NCBI GenBank assembly: GCA_031291095.1
Contig: JARLJR010000053.1
Coordinates: 37,548-101,547, forward strand
Reading direction: 5' to 3'
Origin: Legionella sp.
GTDB lineage: Bacteria > Pseudomonadota > Gammaproteobacteria > Legionellales > Legionellaceae
Length of the DNA: 64,000 bases
The notes under the pieces were generated by a model that was not told where the DNA came from, did no database searches, and saw only the letters and a list, made by a program, of their open reading frames with translations. The position numbers and the translations under genes were made by a program. Below are positions 19,428 through 27,820 of this stretch, one piece after another; the first letter of the stretch is position 1, and each line of letters opens with the position of its first letter.

Positions 19428-19766
19428 TGAACTAACCCTTTATCTATTTAATCTAAAAAACGCAAAAAAACATGCCAATCCTGATGCCGAGAAATCCGGA
19501 ATCCCCTAGTATAAATGATTTAAAATTAAACAGCCATAAGACACTTAATATTTTCTTAAGGTTCGTACCAATAATAACCATAATGGAGGAGTAAGACCCA
19601 TTGCATTAAGTCAAGACGTCATCCCGAACGTAGTCACTATGTTCGGGATGACGTTTTTTCTTTTTAGGGTGTAACACCGCATTCGTACTACATCATCCTT
19701 TAGAATAGTTTAAAAGATGACTTCATTCAGCTAATATATGATAATCTTCTCTTAGCTAAGACGATT
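19428..19766. other. Divergent intergenic region, 339 nt
   Basis: The gap between the NRPS-PKS (leftward) and coq7 (rightward). It must hold both promoters, but I cannot single out confident -35/-10 pairs. It contains one shortened family 1 repeat (19616-19654). No open reading frame or RNA gene was seen. Confidence 0.6.
19616..19654. repeat. Palindromic intergenic repeat, family 1, copy b (shortened)
   Basis: 14-bp perfect arms ACGTCATCCCGAAC / GTTCGGGATGACGT around an 11-nt loop, followed on + by TTTTTTCTTTTT. It is an internally deleted version of the copy at 10544. The T tract makes it look like a terminator, but no + strand gene ends just before it. Confidence 0.85.
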
Positions 19767-20408
19767 ATGCGCACAATAAGCTTTCTTGATGCCGTTATAT
19801 CTGAAGTAGACAACGCGCTACGTACAGTATTACCCCCTAACAAACGAGTCAGTACTCGACGTTCTCCAGCAGTGGAAATCGAAGATAATCCCCTAAGCTT
19901 GCGAGAAAAAAAACATGTTGCCGGCTTAATGCGAGTTAATCATGCCGGAGAGGTCTGTGCCCAGGCCCTTTATCAAGGGCAAGCCTTAACCGCCCAATTG
20001 ACGCACATCAAACAACAAATGAGCGATGCAGCCGCCGAAGAGGTGGATCACCTCGCCTGGTGTGAAGAGCGCCTATATGAATTAGGCTCTAAACCCAGCC
20101 GTCTTAATCCAATATGGTACAGTGGCTCCATTTTGCTCGGTGCCCTGGCGGGATTTGCCGGAGACAAGGTCAGTCTAGGTTTTGTTGCAGAAACCGAGCG
20201 CCAGGTGACCGCACATTTAAAACATCATTTGCAAAAGTTGCCGGCACAAGATAAAAAATCGCAAGCCATACTAAAGCAAATGCAAACCGATGAAGAGCAG
20301 CACGCAACAGCGGCAATAGAGTCTGGAGGTATTGAGCTTCCCACGCCAATTAAACAGATAATGAGTCTGGTATCTAAGTTGATGACGCATAGCAGCTACC
20401 ATATATAA
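19767..20408 (+). CDS. coq7: Coq7-type demethoxyubiquinone hydroxylase
   Basis: Di-iron monooxygenase of 213 residues that hydroxylates the 2-polyprenyl-3-methyl-6-methoxybenzoquinone intermediate in ubiquinone synthesis at the inner membrane. The carboxylate-bridged iron ligands are visible in paired motifs: HAGEVCAQALY and EEVDHLAWCEERL in the first half, then ETERQVTAHLKHH and DEEQHATAA in the second. The hydrophobic stretch WYSGSILLGALAGFAGDK between the halves fits the interfacial membrane contact of the family. Length is normal for gamma-proteobacteria. The transporter gene follows 31 nt later, so the two may share a transcript, though they have no obvious functional link. Confidence 0.94.
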   Translation: MRTISFLDAVISEVDNALRTVLPPNKRVSTRRSPAVEIEDNPLSLREKKHVAGLMRVNHAGEVCAQALYQGQALTAQLTHIKQQMSDAAAEEVDHLAWCEERLYELGSKPSRLNPIWYSGSILLGALAGFAGDKVSLGFVAETERQVTAHLKHHLQKLPAQDKKSQAILKQMQTDEEQHATAAIESGGIELPTPIKQIMSLVSKLMTHSSYHI

Positions 20409-20439
20409 CCGCATCAAAAAGACAGGAGTGTCATTGTAT

Positions 20440-21429
20440 ATGGACCATACCACCGTGCTTACACTCGTCGTAATTTTTGTTGCGTTTTGCTTTGACTTTA
20501 TCAATGGCTTTCATGATGCAGCAAACTCGATAGCAACTATTGTGACGACCAAAGTGCTTAGCCCTCGGCAAGCCGTTGTCTGGGCCGCATTTTTTAACTT
20601 TATTGCCTTCTTAGTCTTTAATTTAACGGTGGCGAAAACCATTGGCCAAGAGCTGATTGATCCTCAGATTATTGATTCACATGTGATTTTAGCTGCCTTA
20701 TTGGGCGCTATATTTTGGAATTTAGTCACCTGGTATTATGGCCTACCCTCAAGCTCATCCCATGCACTTATCGGTGGGCTGGCAGGAGCCGCCATTGCCA
20801 AAAGCGGTTTTACTTCGTTGAAAATAGCGGGATTTACTAAGGTCATCGCGGGTATTTTTATTTCCCCAGCCTTAGGTTTAATACTAGGCCTGCTCATTAC
20901 TTATAGCTTGAAAAAAATTTTCCCACGCCGCCGCAAAATGGGTTTGAAACGGCTGTTTAACGGAGCCCAGCTATGTACTTCAGCCTTGCTCAGTTTGACG
21001 CACGGTAGTAATGACGCCCAAAAAACTATGGGCATTATTGCTGTATTATTATTTTCAAGCGCTTGGCTTGAAGGTCCTTTTTATGTTCCCCTGTGGGTAG
21101 TCATTTCATGCCAGGCCGTAATTAGCCTGGGCACCTTGTTTGGGGGATGGCGCATTGTCCATACTATGGGTACTAAAATTACCCGTCTTAATGCGATGAG
21201 AGGCTGTGCTGCGGAGAGTGGGGCGGCAGTTTCCTTATTTATCGCCACTCATTTTGGGGTGCCTGTTTCCACAACACATACCGTAACCGGAGCCATAACC
21301 GGTGTGGGCCTAACTCGAGGTTTCAAGGGCGCTCATTGGAACGTGATACGTCGAATTTTCTTTTCTTGGTTATTGACTATTCCTGCCGCGGGGTTGGTTG
21401 CTGCTGTGTTGATATTGCAAGGAATTTAA
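20440..21429 (+). CDS. PiT-family inorganic phosphate transporter
   Basis: Integral membrane low-affinity phosphate (or metal-phosphate) symporter of 329 residues with about eight to ten hydrophobic helices. It shows the duplicated signature of the PiT family: GFHDAANS near the N terminus and THGSNDAQK in the middle, plus PVSTTHTVTGAI near the C terminus. The start is uncertain: AGGAG at 20424-20428 is 11 nt before ATG 20440 and 5 nt before TTG 20434, while the longest frame begins at GTG 20428, which overlaps the ribosome site and is unlikely. It follows coq7 closely on the same strand. Confidence 0.92.
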   Translation: MDHTTVLTLVVIFVAFCFDFINGFHDAANSIATIVTTKVLSPRQAVVWAAFFNFIAFLVFNLTVAKTIGQELIDPQIIDSHVILAALLGAIFWNLVTWYYGLPSSSSHALIGGLAGAAIAKSGFTSLKIAGFTKVIAGIFISPALGLILGLLITYSLKKIFPRRRKMGLKRLFNGAQLCTSALLSLTHGSNDAQKTMGIIAVLLFSSAWLEGPFYVPLWVVISCQAVISLGTLFGGWRIVHTMGTKITRLNAMRGCAAESGAAVSLFIATHFGVPVSTTHTVTGAITGVGLTRGFKGAHWNVIRRIFFSWLLTIPAAGLVAAVLILQGI

Positions 21430-21713
21430 GGGTTAAGCGGCTCGTAAACAGGAGCGTAAACGCTTCTAGTTCATTCTAAATTTTGTTTGGCTTATAGCCG
21501 CCCGAATGACACTAAAATGAGTGGCTCCCCGCTCAAGGGTAATTAAAAATCCTTCGCCATAACCGCCCTCAAAATAACGTGTTTTTTAAAATTCCTTTCT
21601 TTTTTGCCGATTACGCTATACTTAAAAAAAGCGATTTAATACGCATAAATTATTTTATGTTGATTAAACCAACAGCGCTCATGGATTTTTTTCGTATGAG
21701 GCAAGGATCACAA

Positions 21714-23792
21714 ATGTCTAAGCCCCTTAATATAAATAAATTTACAAAAACACCGCCGTTAACATTAAGTGAACAACGAGAAATTGATAAAAAAATAGCG
21801 TTTAAAACGTCTCTCTCTTTTCATAGTATGGTTAAACTTGGTGCCTTTGCCAATATAATAGGAGCCTTCCTGTATGTTCTCGCGCTGTATAATTCCACTG
21901 AGTCGCGATTAAGTATCTATTGGTACTTAACTCTAGTCGCTGCAAATTTACTCAATGTCATGTGGGGACTTCGTTTTGAATACAGTCATATTACTCCCAC
22001 TGAAATCCGTAAATGCCGCAAAGGATTCCTCTATTTGCTCATAGCAATCTGTTTGATCTGGGGTAGTATAGGCATCTTATTTATGGATGGCCCCCAACAA
22101 CAACTCACTACGATTATCTTTTTGTCCGCCGTCTTAATTTGCTTTGTGTTCTCAACGGCAATGGATTTGACTATGGGGCTTTTCAGTATTGTCTGCTTAC
22201 TAGCCCCCACGATTCTTTATCATCTGGCAATAGCTCCAGGTATTGCAGACAGTCATCATATTAATATGCCCATTACCGCCGCCTTTTTGATACTGGGTCT
22301 ATTCATGACCATTGCCTGCTTTATTGGAAATAAAATCATTCGCCAAGTCGTTCGTCTGGGTTATGAAAATGAATTATTGATGGAAAAATTGGCCAGCATG
22401 AACGCCTTTCTGGAACAGCGAGTAAAAGAACGGACCGAGGAACTAGAAACTTCATTAAAATTAGTCACGTACCAGGCAACCCATGATTTGTTAACCGAAT
22501 TGCCTAATGAACGCTTACTCTATGAGCAAATACATCTCGCTACTGAAAATGCCATAAGCAATCATTATAGTTTTGCGATCGCCTGCTTTTCCCTTAATGG
22601 AATGGTAAAAATTAATGACAGTATTGGCCATCAAGCTGCCGCGACCATTATTCATCGCATTGCCCAACGATTTGCACTGCTATTTGGCAAAAATAACCAA
22701 TATTTCATTTCATTACTACGCCAAGATGTCTTTGTAATCTTAATCGATGCGATTTCCGATGAACTGGATATAAGCACCAGCGTGCAAGATTTTTTTGCGG
22801 TAATCAAAGATCCCGTGTATGTTGCCAAACAAGAATTGAAATTAACCGCGAGCATTGGCGTGAGTATCTTTCCCCTCAATGGCCGTGATGCAGACACATT
22901 GATCACCAATGCCGAAGCAGCTCGCGTATTAGCCGCCCAAAGCGGAGGGAATAGTGTGCGTATTTACAGCACCATGATTAATGCAAATGCCACCAGACAA
23001 CTCAATATAGAAAATCAACTCTATCGTGCGATTGAGAAAAATGAATTAACCTTAAACTATCAGCCTTTTATTGACTTGGAGACCGGAACCATCTGCGGTG
23101 CTGAAGCCTTACTGCGGTGGAAGAACCCAATATTAGGCAAAGTCTCGCCGGTAGAATTTATCCCCATTGCGGAAATGAATAATATGATCATACCCATTGG
23201 CGAGTGGGTATTGCGTTCTGCCTGTCTTCAATTAAAAAAATGGCACAAGAGCGGTTTTAAAAACTTCAAAATGTCGGTTAACTTATCGGCAAGACAATTA
23301 GCTCAGCAGAATCTCGTCGAGTGCATTGCAGAAATATTAGCCACTCAAGACTTAGATCCAAAATATCTGGAATTAGAATTAACCGAATCAGAAGCCTTTA
23401 AAAATGAGGCGATACCCATTGTTAATAAATTCAGAGAGATGGGTATTTCCTTGGCTATTGATGACTTTGGCACAGGCTATTCTGAATTTAGCAATCTGAA
23501 ACTGTTTAAAGTAGATCAGATTAAAATTGATAGATCCTTTATTCAAGATATTGATGTCAGCGTCGACAGCCGTAATATCGTGTGCAACACCATAGCCTTA
23601 GCCAACAGTATGGAAATTAAATGCCTGGCCGAGGGAGTGGAAACCATGGACCAAGTGACGTTTTTGAAAGAAAACGGCTGCCATATCATGCAAGGATTTT
23701 ATTTCAGTGAGCCCCTAGAGGCTAAAGAATTTTATAAGCTATTAAAAAAATACTCGAAAACAGTTCATGTAAAGCTGGCTAATGCTAAATGA
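21714..23792 (+). CDS. Membrane-bound EAL phosphodiesterase with degenerate GGDEF domain
   Basis: Cyclic-di-GMP signalling protein of 692 residues. The first about 225 residues hold about six membrane helices forming a MASE-like sensor, followed by a short coiled coil and a GGDEF domain in which the catalytic signature is replaced by RQDVF (near 336), so it should not make c-di-GMP. The C-terminal EAL domain is intact: EALLRW (Glu464), NLSARQ, ELTES, IDDFGTGYS, KIDRSF, EGVET and QGFYFSEP all carry the metal and catalytic residues. It is predicted to hydrolyse c-di-GMP, perhaps tuned by GTP binding to the dead GGDEF. ATG 21714 is preceded by AAGG; earlier in-frame starts from 21579 add a poor N terminus. 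Confidence 0.9.
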   Translation: MSKPLNINKFTKTPPLTLSEQREIDKKIAFKTSLSFHSMVKLGAFANIIGAFLYVLALYNSTESRLSIYWYLTLVAANLLNVMWGLRFEYSHITPTEIRKCRKGFLYLLIAICLIWGSIGILFMDGPQQQLTTIIFLSAVLICFVFSTAMDLTMGLFSIVCLLAPTILYHLAIAPGIADSHHINMPITAAFLILGLFMTIACFIGNKIIRQVVRLGYENELLMEKLASMNAFLEQRVKERTEELETSLKLVTYQATHDLLTELPNERLLYEQIHLATENAISNHYSFAIACFSLNGMVKINDSIGHQAAATIIHRIAQRFALLFGKNNQYFISLLRQDVFVILIDAISDELDISTSVQDFFAVIKDPVYVAKQELKLTASIGVSIFPLNGRDADTLITNAEAARVLAAQSGGNSVRIYSTMINANATRQLNIENQLYRAIEKNELTLNYQPFIDLETGTICGAEALLRWKNPILGKVSPVEFIPIAEMNNMIIPIGEWVLRSACLQLKKWHKSGFKNFKMSVNLSARQLAQQNLVECIAEILATQDLDPKYLELELTESEAFKNEAIPIVNKFREMGISLAIDDFGTGYSEFSNLKLFKVDQIKIDRSFIQDIDVSVDSRNIVCNTIALANSMEIKCLAEGVETMDQVTFLKENGCHIMQGFYFSEPLEAKEFYKLLKKYSKTVHVKLANAK

Positions 23793-23795
23793 ATT

Positions 23796-23847
23796 GTAGG
23801 TTGGGCCCCTGTGCTATACACCCTGGCCCAATGGCACTACCTGCAAT
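23796..23847. repeat. Palindromic repeat, family 2, copy a
   Basis: GTAGGTTGGGCC ... GGCCCAATGGCACTACC, with the stem TTGGGCC/GGCCCAA at 23801-23807 and 23825-23831. It lies directly after the EAL gene stop and before the convergent lipase gene. A second copy is at 63862. It may double as a transcription stop. Confidence 0.8.
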
Positions 23848-23856
23848 ACCAAATAT

Positions 23857-24993
23857 TTATTTCTGCTTATAGCCTGGCATGCCTAGAATATTTTCCTCGT
23901 CGACTCGGTCAAGATTGGGTAGGTTCAACACGCTAGAATGTCCTTGTGGATTTAACCAAGTTAAAAGATGTTGTGCCTGATGCCTCATGTATTGTCCGCT
24001 TCGAGGCCATTGCTCGATGGCGTAAATATTATTTTTTCCTTGTACCTTAGCTAACTCCTGAATAATTCCATCCAGAGGATGTTTTTTTAAAATCCCCATG
24101 ACCATTTTATCGATAAGCTGCATTCCAGCGCGATAACTCACCGCACCCAACACGCTTACAAATAGCGCCAAAAAATTATGGGTATCAAATTCAGAAACAG
24201 ATAAGAATTTACCGCTGTTTTCAATCAATTTATTGAGCACATAAAAAAAACTAAGTGGAATTATCTCTTGACCATAAAATACGATACCCAGCGCATTTAA
24301 AGCACAGGCGAGCAACATAAACCGCAAGAAATCATCAATGACACATTCCATGCCTCGGCGCATATAATAATTTCCTTGCGACCATAAATCATTGTTACAC
24401 GCTTTGAGCTTAACACGATAAATAGTGCCTAGATGATCATTAAAGGTATTAACTAAATTTGGATTAGTTAGGTAAGTAAAATAGCGCGCCTGGAAATCCT
24501 GAGCGTAACGTGCTCTATCTTCCTGCTCAATATATTGGGCATAACCTGGGTTTTCAAAGGTTACGACTACATAGGTTTTGCCTTTCTCTTTAAGTAATTC
24601 ATAACCAACAAGCCCTGCTAAAACTCCACCCAAAGAATAGCCAGTTAAATACAGTTGATTCTGCGATTGGGTACGGATAAATTCGCACAATCGTATGAAC
24701 ACCCCGCGTTGATTACGTGCCTCCTCCACCAGCTGTTTGGCTGAGGTCAGGGTATTCGGTTTGCTTCCCCAAAGCATAGGAATAATCGTTTTAATATTGG
24801 ACATGAGATTGGTTAGCGTACTTGCATCTGGACCACGAAATGCAATAACCATTTCATTTTTATTATTCTGGTAAACAGCAACCCCTAACCCATCGGCACT
24901 ACTCCAAAAAACGCGTTGCCAATCCCCTAGTTTTATCTCTTTTTTGTAATATACCTGTTTACTAAGCATTGCGAGTTGCAAATGATCAAGCAT
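23857..24993 (-). CDS. Class 3 lipase-like alpha/beta hydrolase
   Basis: Protein of 378 residues. The N-terminal half resembles lipase class 3: AFRGPDAS for the oxyanion strand and Ser120 in the nucleophile elbow GYSLGG. The acid and His of the triad cannot be placed with confidence, but D/H candidates follow (FNDHLG). Residues about 225-300 are hydrophobic and may form one or two membrane-associated helices, unusual for this family. No signal peptide. Start at 24993 is backed by AAGG six bases upstream. The substrate is probably a lipid ester; secretion or effector status is unknown. It is convergent with the EAL gene. Confidence 0.72.
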   Translation of the reverse strand: MLDHLQLAMLSKQVYYKKEIKLGDWQRVFWSSADGLGVAVYQNNKNEMVIAFRGPDASTLTNLMSNIKTIIPMLWGSKPNTLTSAKQLVEEARNQRGVFIRLCEFIRTQSQNQLYLTGYSLGGVLAGLVGYELLKEKGKTYVVVTFENPGYAQYIEQEDRARYAQDFQARYFTYLTNPNLVNTFNDHLGTIYRVKLKACNNDLWSQGNYYMRRGMECVIDDFLRFMLLACALNALGIVFYGQEIIPLSFFYVLNKLIENSGKFLSVSEFDTHNFLALFVSVLGAVSYRAGMQLIDKMVMGILKKHPLDGIIQELAKVQGKNNIYAIEQWPRSGQYMRHQAQHLLTWLNPQGHSSVLNLPNLDRVDEENILGMPGYKQK

Positions 24994-25099
24994 GTAAAAC
25001 CTTAGCGTAACTGCATTTTCATTTTTTGCGCAGAGTATAAGCGTGCATGCGCTAGATGTCTATTATTTGATAGGACCGTTCTTTCATAAAGCAGATAGG

Positions 25100-25205
25100 C
25101 GTCATCCCGAACGCAGTGAGGGATCTCCTGAATGTGGCATAAATGCCATGCATACTATCGTACCACATTCAAAAGATCCTTCGTCGTAAACTCCTCAGGA
25201 TGACG
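25100..25205. repeat. Intergenic repeat, family 1, copy c (two different arms)
   Basis: The left end CGTCATCCCGAACGCAGTG matches copy a, while the right end, read on the - strand, begins CGTCATCCTGAGGAGTTTAC. The element therefore has two distinct ends, alpha and beta. The copy at 51883 is the same element inverted. Confidence 0.85.
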
Positions 25206-25254
25206 TGCCTTTTAACGCACAAGACGACACGTATTATTAATGTTTCATTGTGTT

Positions 25255-25899
25255 TTAGCTATTAACAGCATGACATCCCTTACTACGCATGCCATAACAA
25301 GCCCCTATACAGCTAGAAAGCGCGCCAACGAAGAATAGAATAAACAAAATCCAACTAGTCCATGCCGGATATTTAATTGGTTGAGAAGGAGCGGAAACTT
25401 GCCCCTTAGTACCCGTAGGATTCGCAGGAGTTGGCGCTACATTCCCATTAGTTGGGGCCTTAGTAACTGGGTTAGCGTTCGCATTAGAAAGCTCAGACGC
25501 AATCAATGCAGAATTAATATTGTCCGCATAAAAACCCACATAATGAATCATAGGAATTACCAGTACGGTACTTAATATCAGTGCCAGGCACCAGGTGACA
25601 AAGCCATAGATTACCCCGCCATGGCAATAACAATGGTGAAAACGTCCCAAATAACCCGCAACAAAGCCAGACGCCCCCATAGCGACAATCACACCAATTA
25701 ACAGTCCGATCACCCCGCCAATGGCAACTACGGCTTCACTTTGGTTCATTTTATATGCGCTTAAACCAATTGCAGCCCCAAACAGATTGAGTAAAAATCC
25801 GATGCCTAAACCAACCAAGGCCCCAGTAATAACCGCCGTCCAACACATGCCGGTCATTTTATGACCCTCAACTACATTTACCGAATGATCCGTCATCAT
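25255..25899 (-). CDS. Small multi-pass membrane protein
   Basis: 214 residues with about four hydrophobic helices: near 17-48 (glycine-rich), 55-82, 92-118 and 180-205. Between helices 3 and 4 is a soluble loop rich in Asn, Pro, Thr and Ala (about 130-175). A GAxxGxG pattern and glycine zippers are present, but no enzymatic motif. It is encoded downstream of a 25-residue membrane peptide and the cyanophycin operon on the same strand. AAGGA precedes the start. I do not recognise the family. Confidence 0.65.
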   Translation of the reverse strand: MMTDHSVNVVEGHKMTGMCWTAVITGALVGLGIGFLLNLFGAAIGLSAYKMNQSEAVVAIGGVIGLLIGVIVAMGASGFVAGYLGRFHHCYCHGGVIYGFVTWCLALILSTVLVIPMIHYVGFYADNINSALIASELSNANANPVTKAPTNGNVAPTPANPTGTKGQVSAPSQPIKYPAWTSWILFILFFVGALSSCIGACYGMRSKGCHAVNS

Positions 25900-25919
25900 A
25901 ATGAATATCCTTATTGTGA

Positions 25920-25997
25920 TTAAAGGTGAGAAACAAGCCAGATTAATATCAAAATACTAACAGGAATACCAAGCAACCATCCAATAATATACCCCAT
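25920..25997 (-). CDS. 25-residue single-helix membrane peptide
   Basis: ATG at 25997 preceded by AGGAG seven bases upstream, then 25 codons and TAA. The peptide begins MGYIIGWLLGIP and continues as one uninterrupted hydrophobic helix, ending LVSHL. The strong ribosome site and wholly membrane-like composition argue for a real small protein. It lies between the isoaspartyl peptidase and the 214-residue membrane protein, 20 nt before the latter, so the pair may be cotranslated. Function unknown. Confidence 0.6.
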   Translation of the reverse strand: MGYIIGWLLGIPVSILILIWLVSHL

Positions 25998-26035
25998 AGC
26001 TATTCTCCTTTTGGTTAAGTGACCTTCTACGTGAC

Positions 26036-26947
26036 CTATTTATCAATTTTTACATGCAATGCTTCTGTAGTACTTTTCCATGCTCTTTTCATAATTTCAG
26101 AGTTAAAAGAAAAACCAAAGTCACCCTGACGATTTAAAGCAATTACGCCCATTTCCCCCTTTAATCGCTGATTACGTTCATGAACCACATGATCGCAAGC
26201 TTGTTGTAATGGCATATTAAATTCCATCATCATCGAAATAGTATGGGCAACCACCCCGCGAATTAAATATTCTCCTACTCCCGTACCAGAAACCGCGCAG
26301 GTTTCATTATTAGCATAACAGCCGGCACCAAGAATACAACTATCCCCAATTCGCCCCGGAAGGCTATTACTTACCCCACCAGTTGAGGTTCCAGCCGCAA
26401 TATTCCCATACATATCTAAGGCAACCGCACCGACGGTACCAGTCAATTTTTTATTACGTCGCTCTTCCTTGGTTTCGCTTAAAAACAAGCGTTGAAAAGC
26501 GTCATATTGATGGGGTTTGATAAAATAAGATTTAGGTTCTAAAGGAAGCTGATAGTCCGTGGCCAACTCTAATGCGCCATAACCGGAAAGAAATACATGT
26601 GCGGTTTTTTCCATCACCAAACGAGCAAGGCTGATTGGGTTTTTAACGCACTCAACCATTGATACCGCTCCAGCCTGCAGCGAACTTCCCTCCATAATGG
26701 AAGCATCCATTTCTACCTCACCTCGACAATTCAAAGCAGAGCCACAGCCTGCATTGAATAATGGATTATCCTCAAGCGTTTGCACCGCAGCGACGACGGC
26801 ATCTAATGAGCTCCCTCGTTTTTCGAGAACGACATAAGCTTGCTCCACCGCTTGGGATAAGGCCTGCTCAATGTCTCGCTGATTTTCACGCAAAAAGCTA
26901 CTGTCTTCGCTTGCACCACCATGTACCGCGATCGCAATCTTGTTCAT
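26036..26947 (-). CDS. iaaA: Isoaspartyl peptidase / plant-type L-asparaginase
   Basis: N-terminal-nucleophile hydrolase of 303 residues that self-cleaves before Thr171 (LTGTVGAVALD) to expose the catalytic threonine. The N-terminal HGGA and the GTSTGG motif of the family are present. It hydrolyses beta-aspartyl dipeptides and L-asparagine. It sits 15 nt after cyanophycinase on the same strand, so its likely job here is the last step of cyanophycin use, splitting beta-Asp-Arg into aspartate and arginine. GAGG precedes the start. The cyanophycin role is inferred from context; the enzyme family is clear. Confidence 0.92.
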   Translation of the reverse strand: MNKIAIAVHGGASEDSSFLRENQRDIEQALSQAVEQAYVVLEKRGSSLDAVVAAVQTLEDNPLFNAGCGSALNCRGEVEMDASIMEGSSLQAGAVSMVECVKNPISLARLVMEKTAHVFLSGYGALELATDYQLPLEPKSYFIKPHQYDAFQRLFLSETKEERRNKKLTGTVGAVALDMYGNIAAGTSTGGVSNSLPGRIGDSCILGAGCYANNETCAVSGTGVGEYLIRGVVAHTISMMMEFNMPLQQACDHVVHERNQRLKGEMGVIALNRQGDFGFSFNSEIMKRAWKSTTEALHVKIDK

Positions 26948-26962
26948 AATGTACCTCGAACC

Positions 26963-27820
26963 TTATTCTTTTTTCGCAGGAATTGCCGGATTTTTCAACG
27001 CCCGATTACTAATGGAAAATTGGCATCCTTTGACTAAAAGATGCACCTTGAGATTCTCAACAAATACCGCCCCGCCTTCATAAACGTCGGTAATATTTGT
27101 TTGATTAATATCTCTGCCATCGATGATAACAACCATTCCCGAACCATAACATTCTGCATCAGAGCCATGCTTTATTACCAAGGCAGTATCCTCCCCCAAA
27201 CCAATCCCTAATTGTTCTGGGTTCATAATAATGGCATGCGCAAGACGGCTAAATCGCCCCCGCTTAATAAAATGCGTGTCAATGATGCATGATTGTAAAA
27301 AACCTAGTCCGGAGCAGGTAGATAAATTACGATAAATTAAGGCTTCCGACAAACCGCCTCCCATAATCATAACTGAAGACATCACCATGGCTCCGGCGCT
27401 AGTTCCTCCGATAATGACATCACTGTCTTTATAATAACGCTCTCTAATGAGATCAACTATTGGTGTTCCCCCTAAAATAGTCGATAAACGAAACTGATCG
27501 CCCCCGGTAAAAAAAATGGCCCCAGCGTCTTCAACCCGCTTCAGGTACTCTTTACCCCGAGCTTCGGCTCTTTTTTTAATAGGGAGAAAATCAATATTGC
27601 CATACCCCATATTTTGAAAGACCAGCTCATAATCTTTTTTTACTTCATTTTGAATTTCCGAACCCGTAGTAATGATTTCTATCTTTTTATTTGAGGGAGG
27701 CAATAATTCACTCAAAATTTCATAACGTCTAAATTCTTTTTTTTGCTCAGAAACATCAGGTGGGGCATCACCTTTATTTTCAGCCCCTCCGATAATAAGC
27801 AATTTACCTTTGGGTATCAT
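26963..27820 (-). CDS. cphB: Cyanophycinase
   Basis: Serine exopeptidase of the S51 family, 285 residues, cutting beta-Asp-Arg dipeptides from cyanophycin. Ser141 lies in the nucleophile motif GGTSAGAM, and FFTGGDQ provides the family glycine loop. It starts 17 nt inside the 3' end of cphA, so the two are translationally coupled. Of two adjacent ATGs the second (27820) has the better distance (6 nt) from GAGG. Cytoplasmic, no signal peptide, as in intracellular CphB. Confidence 0.93.
   Translation of the reverse strand: MIPKGKLLIIGGAENKGDAPPDVSEQKKEFRRYEILSELLPPSNKKIEIITTGSEIQNEVKKDYELVFQNMGYGNIDFLPIKKRAEARGKEYLKRVEDAGAIFFTGGDQFRLSTILGGTPIVDLIRERYYKDSDVIIGGTSAGAMVMSSVMIMGGGLSEALIYRNLSTCSGLGFLQSCIIDTHFIKRGRFSRLAHAIIMNPEQLGIGLGEDTALVIKHGSDAECYGSGMVVIIDGRDINQTNITDVYEGGAVFVENLKVHLLVKGCQFSISNRALKNPAIPAKKE

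Noticed and set aside
19616-19665. Terminator reading of the hairpin plus T tract
   Set aside because: No + strand gene ends upstream of it; the sequence is a shortened family 1 repeat.
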